From Blautia sp. MSJ-19 (GTDB lineage Bacteria; Bacillota; Clostridia; Lachnospirales; Lachnospiraceae): a stretch of DNA of 64,000 bases. A program made the position numbers and the translations under genes. Position 1 is the first letter of the stretch, and the number at the start of each line of letters is the position of its first letter. Below are positions 44,828 through 52,633 of the stretch, one piece after another. The stretch is from positions 1 to 64,000 of the forward strand of contig NZ_JAHLQA010000002.1 in the NCBI RefSeq assembly GCF_018918125.1, given 5' to 3'. Below the pieces are notes generated by a model, which saw only the letters and a list, made by a program, of their open reading frames with translations, made no database searches and was not told the origin of the DNA.

Positions 44828-45691
44828 ATGAAGATTACGGGCAAAAAACCATGGTATATGGAATATCTGCTGATCATTGTCGGAACTGCTCTGATGGCAA
44901 CCGCAATTACATCCTGTTTTGATGCGGCAGGGCTGGTAACCGGAGGTTTTTCCGGTATCGCGATCCTGGTCAAGGCAGGGACAAAAAATTTATATGGAAA
45001 TGGAATTCCACTCTGGGTAACAAACCTTGTTTTAAACGTTCCGGTATTTCTTCTCGCGGCAAAAATAAAGGGAGTTCCATTTGTCAAAAAAGCGCTTCTG
45101 GGAGATCTGTCACTGACTGTGTGGCTGGCAGTCCTTCCGGCATGGAAACTGTCCGGAGACTTTCTTCTGGTTGCTTTATATGGTGGACTTCTGCAGGGTA
45201 TTGGTATCGGTTTTGTGTTCCTTGGGGGAGGAACGACGGGAGGAACAGATCTTCTTGCAGCCATTGTGCAGAATTACCTGAGACATTACTCCATTGCGCA
45301 GATCATGCAGTTTATTGACGGGGCAGTTGTAGTTGTCGGTATGTATGTATTTGGCGTGGAGCGTGCACTTTATGCGATCATTGCAGTTTTTCTTGTCACC
45401 AAAGTATCGGATGGAATTATTGAAGGTTTGAAATTTTCAAAATCTGTTTACATTATTACGGATAAGCCGGATGAAGTTTCCAGGATGGTCATGGAAGATC
45501 TGGATCGTGGGATCACAGGAATTTCTGCAAAAGGAATGTATTCCGGAGAGGATAAACTGATGCTGTTCTGTGTGGTTGGAAAGAAAGAACTGGTGCAGCT
45601 GAAGGAGAAAATTGACGAAATTGATGAGAATGCATTTGTTATTGTGGGCGATGCGAGAGAGGTTCATGGGGAAGGTTTCATAGAAAAATAG
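44828..45691 (+). CDS. YitT family membrane protein
   Basis: 287 aa. Two DUF161-type membrane blocks with about five or six helices (glycine-rich LVTGGFSGIAIL and GGGTTGGTDLLA) are followed by a cytoplasmic DUF2179 domain (about 195-285). Widespread in Firmicutes with unknown function. RBS AAGGAGAAC. Confidence 0.88.
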   Translation: MKITGKKPWYMEYLLIIVGTALMATAITSCFDAAGLVTGGFSGIAILVKAGTKNLYGNGIPLWVTNLVLNVPVFLLAAKIKGVPFVKKALLGDLSLTVWLAVLPAWKLSGDFLLVALYGGLLQGIGIGFVFLGGGTTGGTDLLAAIVQNYLRHYSIAQIMQFIDGAVVVVGMYVFGVERALYAIIAVFLVTKVSDGIIEGLKFSKSVYIITDKPDEVSRMVMEDLDRGITGISAKGMYSGEDKLMLFCVVGKKELVQLKEKIDEIDENAFVIVGDAREVHGEGFIEK

Positions 45692-45832
45692 GAATTATAC
45701 ACAAAAAAATGCAAAAAAATTAAGTTTTGGTCTTTTATTTTTGGTGATTTTGTATTAAAATAACAACTAACGAAGCTAAGCTATGGGGAAAAAGGCGAAA
45801 TAAACGCAGGCAGCGGGAAGGGATGTAAGCAG

Positions 45833-46921
45833 ATGATATCAAATCAGGTACTACAGAATACACTAGAGGGATTAAAAGAAATATCCAGAACAGAATTCTG
45901 CATTATTGACACAGAGGGAAAGGTGCTTGCAACAACGTTTGCAGACTTTTCAATTCAGCCAGGGGATATACAGGCATTTGTGGAGTCCCAGGCAGACAGT
46001 CAGCTTGTAAAGGGCTTCCAGTATTTTAAAGTCTGTGATGACTATCAGCTGGAATATATACTGGTTGCACATGGTGACGACGAAGATACTTATATGGTAG
46101 GAAAACTTGCAGCATTCCAGATTCAGAATCTGATCGTTGCATACAAAGAGCGTTTTGACAAGGACAGTTTTATCAAGAACCTTCTTCTTGATAACCTGCT
46201 TCTGGTAGATATTTATAATCGGGCAAAGAAACTCCACATTGATGCAGATGTCCGTCGTGTAGTTATGATTCTGGAGCTTCAGCAGGAAAAAGACCACAGC
46301 TCCATGGAAAGCGTAAAGAGCTTCTTTGGCGGCAAGAGCAAAGATTTTATTACCGCAGTCGATGAAAAGAGCATTATCATTGTCAAGGAACTGGAAGACG
46401 GAGAAGGTTATGCGGAGATGGACAAGCTTGCGCATGCCATTCTGGATACGCTTGGTCTGAATCAGAATGAAGAGACACATATTGCATACGGTACGATCGT
46501 AAATGAACTGAAAGAAGTTTCACGTTCCTACAAGGAAGCAAGGATGGCACTGGATGTCGGTAAGATCTTTTTCGCTGAAAAAGATGTCATTGCATACAGC
46601 TCCCTTGGTATTGGCCGTCTGATCTATCAGCTTCCGATCCCGCTGTGCAAAATGTTCATCAAAGAAATCTTTGAGAATAAATCTCCGGATGATTTTGATG
46701 AGGAGACGCTTGTCACGATCGACAAGTTCTTTGAGAACAGTCTGAATGTATCTGAGACATCCAGACAGCTTTACATCCACAGAAATACACTGGTATATCG
46801 TCTGGATAAGCTTCAGAAGAGCACCGGACTCGATCTTCGTGTATTTGAAGATGCGATCACATTTAAGATTGCACTGATGGTCGTACGCTACATGAAGTAC
46901 ATGGAGACACTTGAGTATTAA
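45833..46921 (+). CDS. PucR/CdaR-type transcriptional regulator
   Basis: 362 aa. The C-terminal helix-turn-helix of the PucR/CdaR group is clear: NVSETSRQLYIHRNTLVYRL (about 303-322). A GGDEF-like middle part (about 145-260) and an N-terminal sensor (about 1-120) precede it. CdaR relatives respond to sugar diacids or purine-type ligands; the ligand here is unknown. A possible target is the YitT gene upstream or its own promoter. Confidence 0.85.
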   Translation: MISNQVLQNTLEGLKEISRTEFCIIDTEGKVLATTFADFSIQPGDIQAFVESQADSQLVKGFQYFKVCDDYQLEYILVAHGDDEDTYMVGKLAAFQIQNLIVAYKERFDKDSFIKNLLLDNLLLVDIYNRAKKLHIDADVRRVVMILELQQEKDHSSMESVKSFFGGKSKDFITAVDEKSIIIVKELEDGEGYAEMDKLAHAILDTLGLNQNEETHIAYGTIVNELKEVSRSYKEARMALDVGKIFFAEKDVIAYSSLGIGRLIYQLPIPLCKMFIKEIFENKSPDDFDEETLVTIDKFFENSLNVSETSRQLYIHRNTLVYRLDKLQKSTGLDLRVFEDAITFKIALMVVRYMKYMETLEY

Positions 46922-47034
46922 TATGAAAATTTCGTGAATTCAATAAAAATGCTTGCATTCCGCTATGAAATATGTTACAACATTGTTACGAAATGTTAAT
47001 AAATCATACCGCAGGATGCAGGAAGTGTGCAAGA

Positions 47035-47064
47035 AATGCTGCCGGGACTCTGGCAGCATTTTTT
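47035..47064 (+). terminator. terminator in the gap before ftsE
   Basis: AATGCTGCC pairs with GGCAGCATT around an 8-base loop and ends in TTTTTT. It may end the regulator transcript. A possible promoter, TTGCAT (46953-46958) with TACAAC (46976-46981), lies upstream of it, so it could also attenuate ftsE. Confidence 0.8.
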
Positions 47065-47140
47065 ATGGGGTTCGAAGAAGTGCTGTTTTGAAAAAGAAAG
47101 ACAGACTTGTTTGAACCGGATAGAGACAGAGGAGGATAAT

Positions 47141-47833
47141 ATGGAAACGATGATCGATCTGATTGATGTGACAAAATCGTATGGCAAGGGCCTTCCGGCT
47201 GTGAACCATGCAAATTTGCACGTGGATAAAGGAGAATTTGTATTTGTAGTCGGCAGCAGCGGATCAGGGAAATCCACACTGATCAAATTACTGATGAAGG
47301 AACTGGACAGTACCAGCGGACAGATGGTTGTCAGCGGGGAGCGACTGGAGAAGATGAAACATCGCCGTGTAGCAAAATATCGTCGTAAACTTGGCGTTGT
47401 ATTTCAGGACTTCCGTCTTCTGAAAGACCGTAATGTCTATGAAAACGTAGCGTTTGCACAGCGTGTTATCGGAAGACCGACACGAGTGATCCGCAGACGT
47501 GTTCCGGAAGTACTGCAGGAAGTAGGGCTTGCTGAGAAATACAAATCTTTTCCGGATGAACTTTCCGGTGGTGAGCAGCAGAGAGTGGCACTTGCGAGAG
47601 CTCTGGTAAACCGCCCGGATATTTTGCTGGCAGATGAGCCTACCGGAAATCTGGACCCGAAAACTTCTGAGGAGATCATGAAGCTTCTGGAACAGATCAA
47701 TGAACGTGGTACGACTGTTCTTGTAGTTACGCACAACAAAGAAATCGTAAATGCAATGAAGAAACGAGTTGTTACCATGCATGACGGCGTGATCGTCAGC
47801 GATGAAAAAGAAGGAGGATATCATGAGGCCTAG
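47141..47833 (+). CDS. ftsE: cell division ATP-binding protein FtsE
   Basis: 230 aa ABC ATPase that, with FtsX, controls peptidoglycan hydrolases from inside. Walker [10 protein letters not shown], signature LSGGEQQRVALARAL and Walker B ILLADEPTGNLDP are present. The ATG at 47141 follows GAGGAGG; an in-frame GTG further upstream overlaps the terminator and is rejected. It overlaps ftsX by 11 bases. Confidence 0.96.
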   Translation: METMIDLIDVTKSYGKGLPAVNHANLHVDKGEFVFVVGSSGSGKSTLIKLLMKELDSTSGQMVVSGERLEKMKHRRVAKYRRKLGVVFQDFRLLKDRNVYENVAFAQRVIGRPTRVIRRRVPEVLQEVGLAEKYKSFPDELSGGEQQRVALARALVNRPDILLADEPTGNLDPKTSEEIMKLLEQINERGTTVLVVTHNKEIVNAMKKRVVTMHDGVIVSDEKEGGYHEA

Positions 47834-48728
47834 TACAATCTGGTATACTCTCAAACAGGGTATCAAAAATATAAAAAGAAACTGGATGTTTTCCATTGCA
47901 TCCATTCTGACCATGGCAGCATGCATTTTTCTGGTGGGCGTTTTCTACTCACTTGTAACAAATGTAGATAATATTGCACATAAAGTAGAACAGGAAGTAC
48001 CGGTCACGGTATTTTTTGATGAAGGAACAACAGAAGAACAGATGCAGGAAGTCGGAAATCTGATTCAGGCACGTCCGGAAGTAGAGAGAATTGAATTCGA
48101 GTCTGCTGATCAGGCATGGCAGAATTTTAAAGATCAGTATTTCCAGGGATCTGATGCGGCAGAGGGATTTAAGGATGATAACCCGCTTGTTAATTCTTCA
48201 AACTACCATGTATATCTGAATCAGATTGAGAAACAGACAGAGCTGGTAACTTATATTCAGGGACTGGATCATGTAAGAGAAGTAAATCAGTCTGAGCAGG
48301 CAGCCAATACACTGGGAAGCTTTAACAAACTGGTTTCCTATGCATCTATTGTGATCATTGCGATTCTTCTGATCATTTCTATCTTCCTGATCAGCAATAC
48401 TGTTTCTGTAGGTATTTCTGTTCGTAAGGAAGAGATTGGAATCATGAAATACATTGGTGCGACAGATGCATTTGTCCGTGCGCCGTTCCTTCTGGAAGGT
48501 ATGGTACTCGGCGTGATCGGTGCGGCAATCCCACTGACAGCACTGTATTTCCTTTACAATACAGTAGTGGAATACATTTTAAATAAATTCAGCGTTCTGA
48601 CAGGTGTGGTTGCATTTATTCCGGTATGGCAGATCTATCAGATCCTTCTTCCGGTCGGTCTGGCACTTGGAATCGGAATCGGTTTTATCGGAAGCTTACT
48701 GACAACAAGAAAGCACCTGAGAGTATAA
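47823..48728 (+). CDS. ftsX: cell division protein FtsX
   Basis: 301 aa membrane subunit. One N-terminal helix (about 22-44), an extracellular domain (about 45-165) that would contact a murein hydrolase or its activator, and three C-terminal helices (about 170-295) are visible. The ATG at 47823 has AAGGAGG six bases before it, inside ftsE. Confidence 0.95.
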   Translation: MRPSTIWYTLKQGIKNIKRNWMFSIASILTMAACIFLVGVFYSLVTNVDNIAHKVEQEVPVTVFFDEGTTEEQMQEVGNLIQARPEVERIEFESADQAWQNFKDQYFQGSDAAEGFKDDNPLVNSSNYHVYLNQIEKQTELVTYIQGLDHVREVNQSEQAANTLGSFNKLVSYASIVIIAILLIISIFLISNTVSVGISVRKEEIGIMKYIGATDAFVRAPFLLEGMVLGVIGAAIPLTALYFLYNTVVEYILNKFSVLTGVVAFIPVWQIYQILLPVGLALGIGIGFIGSLLTTRKHLRV

Positions 48729-48777
48729 CAGATACCAGGGCAAAAGCGTTGAATTCGCATGAGCAGATATAAGAAAG

Positions 48778-48807
48778 AGCGGCATGGACTTTAAAGTCTG
48801 TGCCGCT
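48778..48807 (+). terminator. hairpin between ftsX and ctpA
   Basis: AGCGGCA pairs with TGCCGCT, with an inner GAC-TTTAAA-GTC. The tail TATGTTATATT is only partly T-rich, so it may attenuate rather than stop transcription. Confidence 0.6.
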
Positions 48808-48838
48808 TATGTTATATTAAAAAACAACAGAAAAGGAA

Positions 48839-50038
48839 ATGATGAGAAAGGCAGTTGAAATGAAACATAAAGAATATATGACAGGGATTTTAACAGGGGT
48901 ACTGGTAACGGCACTGGCAGCTGGCGGACTGCAGCTGGCACAGAGGGACACAGGGAGTGGAGTACTGGCAGATTCGTCTCATGTAAAGAAAGTAGAGTAT
49001 CTGGAAAGTCTGATCGATCAGAAATATCTGGGAGAGGTTGACGAAGATGAGCTGGCAGAGGGAATATATGCCGGATTGATCTATGGACTTGGAGATGTGT
49101 ATTCCCGCTATTATACCGCGGAGGAATATGCACAGGAGACTGCAACGACAGAAGGCTCTTATGTGGGAATCGGAGTTTCCATACAGAAGAATAAAAATGG
49201 CGGGGTGCAGATCGCAGAGTGCTATGAGGGCGGATCTGGCAAAGAAGCAGGTCTGATCGCCGGAGACGTAGTCACTGCAATTGATGAGACTGATGTCACA
49301 GATATGGAGCTTTCGGATGTAGTGAGCCTGATTCGGGAAAATAAGGACAAAGAGATCGTTCTGACCGTGCAGAGAGAAGATGAGGAAGAACCACTTGAGA
49401 TTTCCGTAAAAGTTACAGACGTGGAACTTCCGGCAGTGTTCAGCGAGATGCTGGACGAAACGACCGGTTATATTCAGATCACGCAGTTTACCGGGGTGGC
49501 AGCACAGCAGTACAGGGAGGCTTTTGCAGATCTCAAAGAACAGGGGATGCAGAGAATGGTAGTTGATCTCAGAGATAATCCGGGAGGGCTGCTGACATCT
49601 GTCTGCGAGATTTTGCGTGAAATCCTTCCGGAAGGTCTGATCGTATATACGGAGGATAAAAACGGCAATCGCGAGGAAGAAACCTGTGATGGCAAAAATA
49701 AGCTGGATATGCCGCTTGCGGTTCTTGTGAATGAAAGCAGTGCCAGTGCATCCGAAATTTTTGCGGGAGCGGTGCAGGACTATGGAATCGGAAAAATCGT
49801 GGGTACTACGACTTATGGAAAGGGAGTTGTACAGGAACTGCAGCAGTTAAAAGACGGCAGTGCGGTCAAACTGACGATTTCCAATTATTATACACCAAAC
49901 GGAAATTCTATTAATAAGACCGGGATTAAGCCGGATGTAGAGGTCAAACTGGCAGCAGAGCTTCTGAATAAAACAGAGATTACGCATGCGGAAGACAATC
50001 AGCTTCAGGAAGCAATCCGCACGCTGGATGAAGAATGA
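48839..50038 (+). CDS. ctpA: S41 family C-terminal processing peptidase
   Basis: 399 aa, membrane anchored outside the cell by an N-terminal helix (about 14-31). A PDZ domain (about 95-175) precedes the protease domain. The catalytic dyad fits Ser303 (in NESSASASE) and Lys328 (in TYGKGVVQ), with Gln332, at the same spacing as in Bacillus CtpB. Its place after ftsEX suggests a link to wall hydrolysis or sporulation signalling. Two adjacent ATGs (48839, 48842) are possible. Confidence 0.93.
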   Translation: MMRKAVEMKHKEYMTGILTGVLVTALAAGGLQLAQRDTGSGVLADSSHVKKVEYLESLIDQKYLGEVDEDELAEGIYAGLIYGLGDVYSRYYTAEEYAQETATTEGSYVGIGVSIQKNKNGGVQIAECYEGGSGKEAGLIAGDVVTAIDETDVTDMELSDVVSLIRENKDKEIVLTVQREDEEEPLEISVKVTDVELPAVFSEMLDETTGYIQITQFTGVAAQQYREAFADLKEQGMQRMVVDLRDNPGGLLTSVCEILREILPEGLIVYTEDKNGNREEETCDGKNKLDMPLAVLVNESSASASEIFAGAVQDYGIGKIVGTTTYGKGVVQELQQLKDGSAVKLTISNYYTPNGNSINKTGIKPDVEVKLAAELLNKTEITHAEDNQLQEAIRTLDEE

Positions 50039-50103
50039 TATTGAAAAGACGAAAAATGACGTAAGACAAATTTAACAAATTTAAAATAAATGTAAAAAAA
50101 GAC

Positions 50104-50132
50104 TTGCTTTTTCTTTGATTCTTACTTAAAAT
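50104..50132 (+). promoter_or_regulatory. promoter of the secreted Fn3 protein gene
   Basis: TTGCTT (50104-50109), 17-bp spacer and TAAAAT (50127-50132). Confidence 0.65.
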
Positions 50133-50174
50133 ACAACATGAAGGCTTTGGCGTGTTTAAGAAAGGAACGATTAA

Positions 50175-51515
50175 ATGAGCAAGACAGGCAGATACAAAAG
50201 AAGCATCGCACTGGTATTTATATTGTTTCTGATGCTGAGTGCAGTGCTGGTGACGGATACCCCCGTCCATGCGGCATCCAGTATAAAAACAGCAACTGTA
50301 AAGACAAAGATAAAGGCTTCCAGTAATACTGCCCTCAGAATAGAATGGAACAAAATTTCTTCTGCGCAGGGTTATGTGATCTACCGAAGAGAATCAGTCA
50401 AAAAATCATATACAAGGATCAAAACAGTAAAGGCAGGCACTACTACTTATCTGAACCGTGGACTTACATCCAGCAAGCCATACCAGTATGCTGTCCGTGC
50501 ATATCGCAAGGAAAATGGCAAATATGTTTACAGCAAATATGTGGCAGCCACAGGAGCAACCCGTCCGGCAACGACAACAACGACCGCTAAGGCTGCATCC
50601 AGCAGTAAGGTGAATGTGTCCTGGAAAAAGAATACCCGTTCAGACGGATATCGTATTTACCGAAAAGTAGTTAACGGAAGCTGGGCGGTTGTTGCAGATG
50701 TTGCAAAGACACAGTCTTCTTATGCAGATGCAAAGGTAAGTGCAAATACAAAATATGTATATACGGTGCGTCCATACAAAAAAGGCGGCGGAGTGAAATA
50801 CATGTCCGCAGTGAAGCTGAGCAATCAGGTTACAACACCAAAAGCACCGGCGGCAAATACTTCCAACAGCAATTCGGCAGGAACATCTGTCAGCAATTCG
50901 AAATTTACCGCAGCACAGAAAGATGTCATGAAAAAGATCCTTTATGCAGTAGAGACCGGAGGACAGGTTTACGGCAAACAGGATTATGCAGATTTTACCA
51001 GGGCATATACAAACAGCAGCGCGGAGCATGCGATCACGATCGGTGCAGGACAGTGGTATGGTACAGAAGCTCAGAAACTTCTCAAACTAATCCACCAGAC
51101 CATGGGAGATACTGCATGGAAGAAATATGATACATCCAACGGACTGTGGAATGATGTATGCAACAAAAACTGGTCTACATACAAAGATACAAAATACCAG
51201 AGTATCATTGTAAAGATCATCAGTTCCGATACCGGAAAGAAATGCCAGGATCAGCTTATGTATGAGCAGATTGCAGCATATGAATCAGAGGTCCGCAATC
51301 TTGGAGTAACAGATGTACAGGCAGTTGGCATGTTTATTAATATCCGTCATCAGGGCGGTTATACTGCTGTGACAAGAGTTCTTGGCAAGACAAAAAAACC
51401 ATACAATCTGATCAATGTTTACAATGCACTTGCATCAGATTACGGAAATCAGGTAGGTACATATAAGACGAGACAGGCAAAGGTTTATCAGTGGCTGTAT
51501 ACTTACATGAAATAA
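50175..51515 (+). CDS. secreted protein, two Fn3 domains plus a lysozyme/chitosanase-like C-terminal domain
   Basis: 446 aa. A signal peptide (about 1-34, ending VHAA) is followed by two fibronectin type III repeats (about 38-130 and 132-215), each with a GYVIYR or GYRIYRK strand, then a Ser/Asn/Thr-rich linker. The C-terminal domain (about 240-446) contains ILYAVETGGQVYG, ITIGAGQWYG and NIRHQGGYTAV and resembles glycan-cleaving domains of phage-type lysins; this is a motif-level impression. A cell-wall or polysaccharide hydrolase is the best guess. A terminator follows. Confidence 0.65.
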   Translation: MSKTGRYKRSIALVFILFLMLSAVLVTDTPVHAASSIKTATVKTKIKASSNTALRIEWNKISSAQGYVIYRRESVKKSYTRIKTVKAGTTTYLNRGLTSSKPYQYAVRAYRKENGKYVYSKYVAATGATRPATTTTTAKAASSSKVNVSWKKNTRSDGYRIYRKVVNGSWAVVADVAKTQSSYADAKVSANTKYVYTVRPYKKGGGVKYMSAVKLSNQVTTPKAPAANTSNSNSAGTSVSNSKFTAAQKDVMKKILYAVETGGQVYGKQDYADFTRAYTNSSAEHAITIGAGQWYGTEAQKLLKLIHQTMGDTAWKKYDTSNGLWNDVCNKNWSTYKDTKYQSIIVKIISSDTGKKCQDQLMYEQIAAYESEVRNLGVTDVQAVGMFINIRHQGGYTAVTRVLGKTKKPYNLINVYNALASDYGNQVGTYKTRQAKVYQWLYTYMK

Positions 51516-51526
51516 AGAATCATTAC

Positions 51527-51560
51527 GGTTGGTTTCGAGAGAAATCAGCCGTTTCTTTTT
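51527..51560 (+). terminator. terminator after the Fn3 protein gene
   Basis: GGTTGGTTTC pairs with GAAATCAGCC (10 bp with G-T pairs) around GAGA, followed by GTTTCTTTTT. Confidence 0.85.
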
Positions 51561-51570
51561 GTAAAATCCA

Positions 51571-51600
51571 TTGCACAGGTTAAGAATAAAATGCTATAAT
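51571..51600 (+). promoter_or_regulatory. promoter of the unrecognised gene
   Basis: TTGCAC (51571-51576), 18-bp spacer and TATAAT (51595-51600). Confidence 0.7.
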
Positions 51601-51637
51601 AATATAGATATTTTTGCAGAATGCAAGGAGAAGGCTC

Positions 51638-52606
51638 ATGATTTTAACAGAAGATAAAACATATACCATGTCGCTGGAGACGGAGAATCATTATAGCGAC
51701 AGCGGCTTGACCAATAATACCGTAGAACTGGAATTTACCAACAAAGAACTGCTTCATGCGATTCTTACCTGTGGTATGCCGATACAGAGACTGACAGCAG
51801 CTTTTCCGGAGAAAAAACGACTGGAAACTTTGTATAAGCTTTTCCTGGTGGAAACAGCGCTGGAGACGGAGGGCGACCGGTTAAAAAAGTCCAAGAAGAT
51901 CGCATATCTGGATTCCTCTGAAAAAAGTGTCATTTCCTATTATATGGGTATGTTTTTTACAAAGATGATCAGCCACAGATTATATGGTTCTGAATATCTG
52001 ACCAATCTGAATCTGATTGAGACACCTGATCACAGGGAATATATTGATTTCTTTGCAAGTGAATGGAGACCGGAGATGATTGGTTATAGCCCGGTTTCAC
52101 AGAGCTGGAATGTCTGGGAGGCAAAGGGCGGAAGTAACTACAGAGAACAGGCACTCAAAAAAGGTGCAGATCAGCTGAAGGCAATCGGCACATTGAATGG
52201 TGTACGCCCGGATCCGGCAGCTGTATGTATGACGTATTATGATCATGGCTATCTTTGCGGAATCTTAAGAGAGCCGGAGGGAAATACAGAAGGAGAACAG
52301 CTGAAGTTCAGCGAGGAAGATTTTTATAAGGCATATTATAAACCGGTCTGTGAATTGTTTCTGGATAAAAGCAGTAATCTGAGACTTTATGATACTTATG
52401 CAGAGGTATCATTGGATCTGCCGTATTTTACAGAAGATTACAAAGAGCCGGATGAACGTAAGATATGCCTGGGAATTTCAAGAAAACTTCTGAGTCATCT
52501 GATGGATGGTGATTACGAGGCAGTCGCAGAGCTGCGCAGAGAAAAAACACAGGAATCCTGCCCGGAAGGGGCCTATATGGGAATGGATGGTGTTTATATA
52601 AGATAA
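51638..52606 (+). CDS. uncharacterised protein with a PD-(D/E)XK-like motif
   Basis: 322 aa, no signal or membrane helix, family not recognised. The segment PEMIGYSPVSQSWNVWEAKG (about 150-170) followed by a helix with GADQLKAI looks like the E...ExK core plus trailing Gln helix of PD-(D/E)XK nuclease folds. That reading is tentative. The ATG at 51638 follows AAGGAGAAGG; an upstream in-frame start lacks an RBS. It converges with the SulP gene, sharing a terminator with it. Confidence 0.6.
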   Translation: MILTEDKTYTMSLETENHYSDSGLTNNTVELEFTNKELLHAILTCGMPIQRLTAAFPEKKRLETLYKLFLVETALETEGDRLKKSKKIAYLDSSEKSVISYYMGMFFTKMISHRLYGSEYLTNLNLIETPDHREYIDFFASEWRPEMIGYSPVSQSWNVWEAKGGSNYREQALKKGADQLKAIGTLNGVRPDPAAVCMTYYDHGYLCGILREPEGNTEGEQLKFSEEDFYKAYYKPVCELFLDKSSNLRLYDTYAEVSLDLPYFTEDYKEPDERKICLGISRKLLSHLMDGDYEAVAELRREKTQESCPEGAYMGMDGVYIR

Positions 52607-52633
52607 GAGAGAGCGTCAGTGCTCTCTCTTTTT
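52605..52633. terminator. shared bidirectional terminator
   Basis: A perfect 10-bp stem AAGAGAGAGC/GCTCTCTCTT has A-rich sequence on one side and TTT on the other, so it can end transcripts from both directions. It overlaps both the + strand stop (52604-52606) and the minus-strand stop (52616-52618). Confidence 0.85.

Noticed and set aside
45692-45832. Cyclic-di-GMP riboswitch ahead of the PucR/CdaR regulator
   Set aside because: The GC-containing leader lacks the conserved GEMM motifs and shows no terminator.
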